Positions 60,265 through 64,000 of a DNA stretch of 64,000 nucleotides are shown piece after piece. Both the position numbers and the translations under genes were made by a program. The DNA is from Acetonema longum DSM 6540. Its GTDB lineage: Bacteria; Bacillota; Negativicutes; Sporomusales; Acetonemataceae. The notes beneath the pieces were generated by a model. The model was not told where the DNA came from, searched no databases, and was given only the letters and a program-made list of their open reading frames with translations. Position 1 is the first letter of the stretch, and the number at the start of each line of letters is the position of its first letter. The DNA is taken from positions 58,710 to 122,709 of the forward strand of contig NZ_AFGF01000050.1 of the NCBI RefSeq assembly GCF_000219125.1. The letters are read 5' to 3'.

Positions 60265-61935
60265 TCACACATCAAAGTCAGACGGTTTGACAGCCTGGCT
60301 GATGTTCTTGATTTCATCCCACCGCTCCCGGCTGATGCGGTAGCCGGTCCCGGGCCCCCGATAGTCGTTTTTGTTGTTGACGGCGCTGATGACATTGAAC
60401 TGTTTATCCAAAATGGCCGACGTATGGAGATAATCACCGGAGATCCGCTGTTTCAACAGGTTCAGCACATGTTCGGCAATGTCGGTAAAACCGTTTTTAG
60501 CCAGAGCCTTGACGATATCCAGACCGGTAATGCCCCGCTTCATCATCGATTCGGCGGCCTTCAGGTCTTCCACCACATTGCGGGGCGGCATATCTTTGCT
60601 GCCGTGGGCGTAGGTGGCGGCCTCCACTTCGGCGTCGCTGATGGCCGGGAAGCCCAGTTCCTTAAAGACAGCCTGCAGCGCCCGCGCCGCTTTGTTGCGC
60701 ACGCCGATGACTTCTTCCTCCGACACAGGCCTGAGGCCTCCGTCCACCATCAGGTCCCGCTGGATGATGTTCCAGTCGTCGTAGTCCTCCACATCCCAGT
60801 TGGAGCCGGCGAACATGTTGTCATAGTTGGGGACGCCGCTGTAGCCGGAACAGATGAAGTCAGTGCCGGGCAGCATCTGCATCAGGGTGCGGGCAGTGCG
60901 GCGGATATCGGAATGGGTAAAGGTCTGGTCATTGCTGGAGGCTACCTCCAGGTCCAGCATGGTGGTGCAAAGATTCTCCGCCAAAATGGCCCGGATGCCG
61001 GAAGGTACAGCCGCCGGCACGCCGACGCAGCTTACCGAGCCGTTCTGCAGCCCCTGGACACCGGCGCCGCGGGCGACCATGATGCAGCGGACTTCCAGAT
61101 AGAGCATGGATTTGCCTTCGGCATAACCCATCTGCACTTCCGCGCCGGTGCCGGAGGTAAAGCGCATTTTCAGGCCGCGGGAGGCATAGGCTGAAGCCAG
61201 GAATGTCTTGGACCAGGGGGTGTCGTCCCCGTCCACAAAGACGTTCTCGGTGCCATATACCGAAATGGTCTCGGCATAGGCCGTGATGCCCCGCATGCCC
61301 AGTAAGAGCTCGGTGGCTTCCTCCAGGGCGCACTGGATCAGTACGCCGCCGCGTCCTACCTGGCCGCCCACCTGCAGGGCCAGGGCGTTGAACGGCGCAT
61401 AGCGCACCACTGCTACGGTGGTTTCCATTTCATCGAAGCCGCGGTAAGCCGCCTCGGCGGCGTCAGCGGCGATCAGGACGGGATTGTCCTGGGTATTGGT
61501 GATGTGGCACTGGTTGGCAGGGGTCTTGCGGGCCCGCATTTTTTGCAGGGCCATCATCATTTCCACCACGTTCATGGTGTTGAATACCGCCACAAACTTG
61601 GCGGGAGTCAGGCCGCGGGTAATCTTGAGGATATCTTCCCGGGGCACATGGATATCCACCAGCATTTTGGCGATATCAACGTCACTCATGGCCATGGATT
61701 TTTCCGCCGCCCGGAGGTCGATGGCATAATCGGCAATAAACTGCTCGATAAAGTCGAATTTGACCCGGGGCACCCCGTCCATTTCGGTGATTTTGCCGTT
61801 TCCAACCTTAATGCTGGGTATGGGGTCATTGGGGCTGCCCATGGCCATCAGACCGACTTCGGGCCATTCGACGACAAAGCCATCCTGATTGACCGGGCGG
61901 GCGGCCAGTACTTCAAACCGTTTGGATCTTTTCAT
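60265..61935 (-). CDS. pduC: Propanediol dehydratase large subunit
   Basis: A 556-residue alpha subunit; the enteric protein has 554. It houses the substrate, K+ and cobalamin binding faces of the TIM barrel. Recognisable parts are [38 protein letters not shown] (1-38), [39 protein letters not shown] and [45 protein letters not shown]. The enzyme dehydrates 1,2-propanediol to propionaldehyde; glycerol dehydratase activity is the related alternative. GGGGAGG precedes the ATG. It lies between pduB and pduD. Confidence 0.95.
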   Translation of the reverse strand: MKRSKRFEVLAARPVNQDGFVVEWPEVGLMAMGSPNDPIPSIKVGNGKITEMDGVPRVKFDFIEQFIADYAIDLRAAEKSMAMSDVDIAKMLVDIHVPREDILKITRGLTPAKFVAVFNTMNVVEMMMALQKMRARKTPANQCHITNTQDNPVLIAADAAEAAYRGFDEMETTVAVVRYAPFNALALQVGGQVGRGGVLIQCALEEATELLLGMRGITAYAETISVYGTENVFVDGDDTPWSKTFLASAYASRGLKMRFTSGTGAEVQMGYAEGKSMLYLEVRCIMVARGAGVQGLQNGSVSCVGVPAAVPSGIRAILAENLCTTMLDLEVASSNDQTFTHSDIRRTARTLMQMLPGTDFICSGYSGVPNYDNMFAGSNWDVEDYDDWNIIQRDLMVDGGLRPVSEEEVIGVRNKAARALQAVFKELGFPAISDAEVEAATYAHGSKDMPPRNVVEDLKAAESMMKRGITGLDIVKALAKNGFTDIAEHVLNLLKQRISGDYLHTSAILDKQFNVISAVNNKNDYRGPGTGYRISRERWDEIKNISQAVKPSDFDV

Positions 61936-61956
61936 TGTCTTTTTCCTCCCCGCCGC

Positions 61957-62757
61957 TTAGATATAAGGCGTTGTCGCTGAAGCCGCCGCTCCGCCCATGG
62001 TTTCCAGCAGCTTCCTGCCGGTTTCCCTGGCGGCGATCACCGCCTGCCGTACGGCGCCGGAATCCCCGCTGAGCATGATGATCACTTCATTGGAAAAACT
62101 GGTGCCACTAGCTGGGCTGGAATAGCCCACTACTTCCACATTGGCGGTTTTGACCGCCACATCGGCCATGAGTACGCCGATAGCTGCCGGCGCGCCTACT
62201 GCCAGGCCGAAAGCCTTGCCGGCAGGTGCGTTGAAGGCTTTGACAAGGGCATGGCTGGCCCGGGCCGTGTACTGCAATTCTATATGTCCGGCATCATTGG
62301 CATAAACATCGCCCATGGTCCGGCCGACTTCTTTCAGGGCCACTTCAATCGCCCGGCGGGCGTCGGAAACTTCCTCGGCCCCAAAGATGATCAGAGAGCC
62401 GTGGCCGGCGCCGCCTTTTGTATCGCGGGCCAGCTCGATACTGACGATTTCGGTGTTGGTGGCCTTGACGGCTTCATCAGCCGCCATGATCTGGGGGCCG
62501 GCGCCGGTGCGGGCCCCCAGAATGCCGATGGAGCGATACTTGGGGTCCAGTTTCATTTTGGCGTGAAGAATGGGGTCCACGTTGGCAATGACCAGGCCGA
62601 TGGTGTCGCCTATGGCTGTGCCGACAAACTCGGTAATCCCCGGGTTAGCGCCGGCCTTGAAGCTTTCCTGGGCGGGCCTGGCCCCTTGCGATGCGTTCTC
62701 GGTTTCCACCCGCTTTTTGATTTCGTCCATGACTTTGGCAATGAGCTGCTCCTGCAT
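61957..62757 (-). CDS. pduB: Microcompartment shell trimer PduB
   Basis: A 266-residue tandem-BMC shell protein. The N-terminal extension (about 1-45; MQEQLIAKVMDEIKKRVE) resembles the encapsulation helices of the cargo enzymes; in Salmonella this part links the shell to the core. The BMC repeats follow (IGILGARTGAGPQIMAADEAVKATNTEIVSIEL and AIGVLMADVAVKTANVEVVGY). There is no Met near residue 38 to give the short PduB' form seen in enterics. It lies between pduA and pduC. Confidence 0.93.
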   Translation of the reverse strand: MQEQLIAKVMDEIKKRVETENASQGARPAQESFKAGANPGITEFVGTAIGDTIGLVIANVDPILHAKMKLDPKYRSIGILGARTGAGPQIMAADEAVKATNTEIVSIELARDTKGGAGHGSLIIFGAEEVSDARRAIEVALKEVGRTMGDVYANDAGHIELQYTARASHALVKAFNAPAGKAFGLAVGAPAAIGVLMADVAVKTANVEVVGYSSPASGTSFSNEVIIMLSGDSGAVRQAVIAARETGRKLLETMGGAAASATTPYI

Positions 62758-62781
62758 GAGATTTGCACCTCCGTGTTATCG

Positions 62782-63057
62782 CTATTTAACCTTGGGTAGA
62801 ATTTTTTCCACATCCGCATGGGGACGGGGAATGACATGCACTGAAACGACTTCACCCACCTTCTGGGCGGCGGCCGCGCCGGCGTCGGTGGCTGCCTTGA
62901 TCGCGCCCACGTCGCCGCGCACCATCACTGTCACCAGACCGGATCCGATTTTCTCATAGCCGATCAGGATGACGTTAGCTGCTTTCACCATAGCGTCAGC
63001 AGCTTCAATGGATCCTACCAAACCCTTGGTTTCTACCATGCCTAAAGCCTCACTCAT
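62782..63057 (-). CDS. pduA: Microcompartment shell hexamer PduA
   Basis: A 91-residue single-BMC-domain protein ([34 protein letters not shown]). The [22 protein letters not shown] segment forms the central pore; the pore loop around KIGSG is that of PduA, which passes propanediol. The sequence is nearly the same as PduJ at 55792-56073. It overlaps pduV by 8 bases and is preceded by AAAGGGGG. Confidence 0.93.
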   Translation of the reverse strand: MSEALGMVETKGLVGSIEAADAMVKAANVILIGYEKIGSGLVTVMVRGDVGAIKAATDAGAAAAQKVGEVVSVHVIPRPHADVEKILPKVK

Positions 63058-63496
63058 AATGGTACCCCCTTTCTCTGAGATAGTCCCGTAGTAGTATTAA
63101 ACCTTCCCCCGTATGAGCGGAAACAAGAAAAATAGGTTCCCTGACTCCTGCCCACGCCAGGCATGTTTTGGCCCTGGCCGGATCAGCGTCGGGCAAATCG
63201 ATCTTAGTCGCCGCGCCGATCACCGGCCGGGCAAACATGCCGGCGAATCCGGGAGGAAGAGACATTTGCCGCGCAGTGGCATCCTGAATGATGAGGACGG
63301 CGGCCGCTTCCATGGCTGTTACTAAAAGCGCCGGATAAAATCGCGGCAGTTGGGAGTATTCGCCGGGAGTGTCGATGGCCGAGTCAAAAAAAGAGAGGCT
63401 CTGGGTCTTGACCGCCCGGCCCGCCTCCCGCCGCAGCGCCTGCAGCAGCGAGGTTTTGCCGGCGCCAACCGGCCCGATGACCATGATTTTGCCCAT
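63050..63496 (-). CDS. pduV: PduV/EutP-family GTPase-like protein
   Basis: A 148-residue small GTPase-like protein. The P loop is GPVGAGKTS (residues 8-16), then the switch-like [26 protein letters not shown], and the G4-type motif ATKIDLPDA (TKxD). The family associates with the microcompartment exterior through the PduU channel, and EutP has acetate-kinase activity. The ATG begins one base after the pduU stop. Confidence 0.9.
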   Translation of the reverse strand: MGKIMVIGPVGAGKTSLLQALRREAGRAVKTQSLSFFDSAIDTPGEYSQLPRFYPALLVTAMEAAAVLIIQDATARQMSLPPGFAGMFARPVIGAATKIDLPDADPARAKTCLAWAGVREPIFLVSAHTGEGLILLRDYLRERGYHYE

Positions 63497-63497
63497 C

Positions 63498-63839
63498 TTA
63501 CGACTGAGTCAGCCTGGCACCGGTAAAGCCCATGCCGTCCGCCAACAGATGCGTGACCTGCAGCAGAGCCGTTTCCACCGCCGATACGGCGCCGGTAATG
63601 ACCAGGGAGCCGGTAAACCGGTCCAGAAAGCCTATTTCCACGGCAGCCGCTTTAGTGGCCATATCGGCGGCAATGATCGCCGCTTCACAGGGGGTAATCG
63701 TCAGAATACCGATAGCGCTGCTGCCCGCCAGACCCAACTTGTCGCATAACTCCCGCTTGGGATTGGCAATCAGATGGGCCAGCGTAACCTGTTTGCCGGG
63801 CACATATTCCTGAATGACTCTTGGCTTTTCGGCTGTCAT
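63498..63839 (-). CDS. pduU: Circularly permuted shell protein PduU/EutS
   Basis: A 113-residue permuted BMC-domain shell protein. The ATG at 63839 follows GAGGG; a GTG at 63849 is less likely. [21 protein letters not shown] (residues 6-26) is the N-terminal beta-barrel cap of PduU/Eut[33 protein letters not shown] is the core. It is the first pdu gene in the window; genes upstream lie outside. Confidence 0.92.
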   Translation of the reverse strand: MTAEKPRVIQEYVPGKQVTLAHLIANPKRELCDKLGLAGSSAIGILTITPCEAAIIAADMATKAAAVEIGFLDRFTGSLVITGAVSAVETALLQVTHLLADGMGFTGARLTQS

Positions 63840-63851
63840 ATCATCCCTCAC

Positions 63852-64000
63852 AATCTATGACTATCCCAATTTGTTAAAATATTTCGACTTTTGCCGCAAC
63901 CTCCCTTGAGTGGTTCTTGCCAACCTATCGGACTAAATTGCCGGCCCTTGTTTACATAATGTTTCATTTTATTTTTCTATTTTTCCCCTAGTATTTTTTT
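63852..64000. other. Upstream region of pduU, no gene seen
   Basis: No reading frame, cobalamin riboswitch box or sigma-54 motif is recognised. The sequence is AT-rich at the far end. No convincing promoter was found, so transcription may begin outside the window. Confidence 0.4.

Noticed and set aside
63852..64000. Search for a cobalamin riboswitch, ANTAR hairpins or a sigma-54 promoter before pduU
   Set aside because: No B12-box-like sequence, no paired six-base-loop hairpins with the expected loop bases, and no GG-N10-GC element was found.
1..64000. CRISPR arrays, tRNA/rRNA genes, insertion sequences with transposase and prophage genes
   Set aside because: No regularly spaced repeats, no tRNA-like or rRNA sequence and no transposase or integrase frame were recognised.

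Overview
The window looks like chromosome from an anaerobic, motile Firmicute. A Negativicute of the Sporomusaceae type is my best guess. The basis is strong AAGGAGG-type ribosome sites, sigma-A style promoters (TTGACA-17-TATAAT), a CarD-type regulator, a flagellin starting MGMIINHN, two tandem flgK genes, a stand-alone CBM25-like protein, moderate-to-high GC and a B12-dependent propanediol microcompartment operon. This taxonomic reading is inference; no rRNA or tRNA gene is present. 

Layout. 1-4.7 kb: the end of an lrgB-type gene, a VOC metalloprotein, a GDYXXLXY/DUF2157 membrane pair, a FliB-like cysteine-cluster protein and a zinc-ribbon gene with its own promoter and terminator. 4.7-10.4 kb: a polyol/PTS operon (mannitol-type EIICB and EIIA, DeoR repressor, 1-phosphofructokinase, HPr-like protein, SorE-like zinc dehydrogenase). 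A decayed second copy of the zinc-ribbon gene tail lies just after it. 10.4-20.3 kb, all minus strand: nitroreductase, ABC exporter, ArsC/Spx-like protein, ABC-F ATPase, a frameshifted DEAD-box helicase, topoisomerase III and an intact DEAD-box helicase with a long leader. 20.6-29.9 kb: YwrD-like gamma-glutamyltransferase, MATE exporter, CarD, HelD-like ATPase, PAS histidine kinase, CBM25-like protein and AhpC. 29.9-36 kb: a CstA-family transporter with a LytS/LytTR two-component system (BtsS/BtsR/BtsT-like), then an OmpR-type two-component system. 36-40 kb: flagellin and an OPT transporter. 40-48.4 kb, minus: a hook/filament-cap operon flgD-flgE-flgK-flgK-flgL-fliD-chaperone. 48.5-49.6 kb: a methyltransferase cassette between two 41-bp palindrome copies. 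49.6-63.9 kb, minus: a pdu operon in the order U-V-A-B-C-D-E-G-H-K-J-L-flavoprotein-N-O-P-S-T. 

How it works together. The pdu genes encode shell proteins (U, A, B, K, J, N, T), adenosylcobalamin-dependent diol dehydratase (CDE) with its reactivase (GH) and cobalamin adenosyltransferase (O), the acylating aldehyde dehydrogenase (P), phosphotransacylase (L) and the Fe-S cobalamin reductase (S, frameshifted here). Several cargo proteins, and an uncharacterised flavoprotein, begin with the short amphipathic helix typical of encapsulation peptides. The PTS operon looks able to turn a polyol 1-phosphate into fructose 1-phosphate and then fructose 1,6-bisphosphate. 

The most interesting signals are: (i) the methyltransferase cassette, with a strong promoter, a long leader, a mini-ORF, alternative pairings and an intrinsic terminator, bracketed by duplicated palindromes; (ii) a LytTR-type direct repeat upstream of the cstA-like gene; (iii) a canonical A AAA AAG slippery site exactly where the helicase frame breaks; (iv) the predicted fructose-1-phosphate route for a mannitol-type PTS; (v) the BMC flavoprotein with an encapsulation-like helix; (vi) repeated palindromes and an intra-operon repeat.
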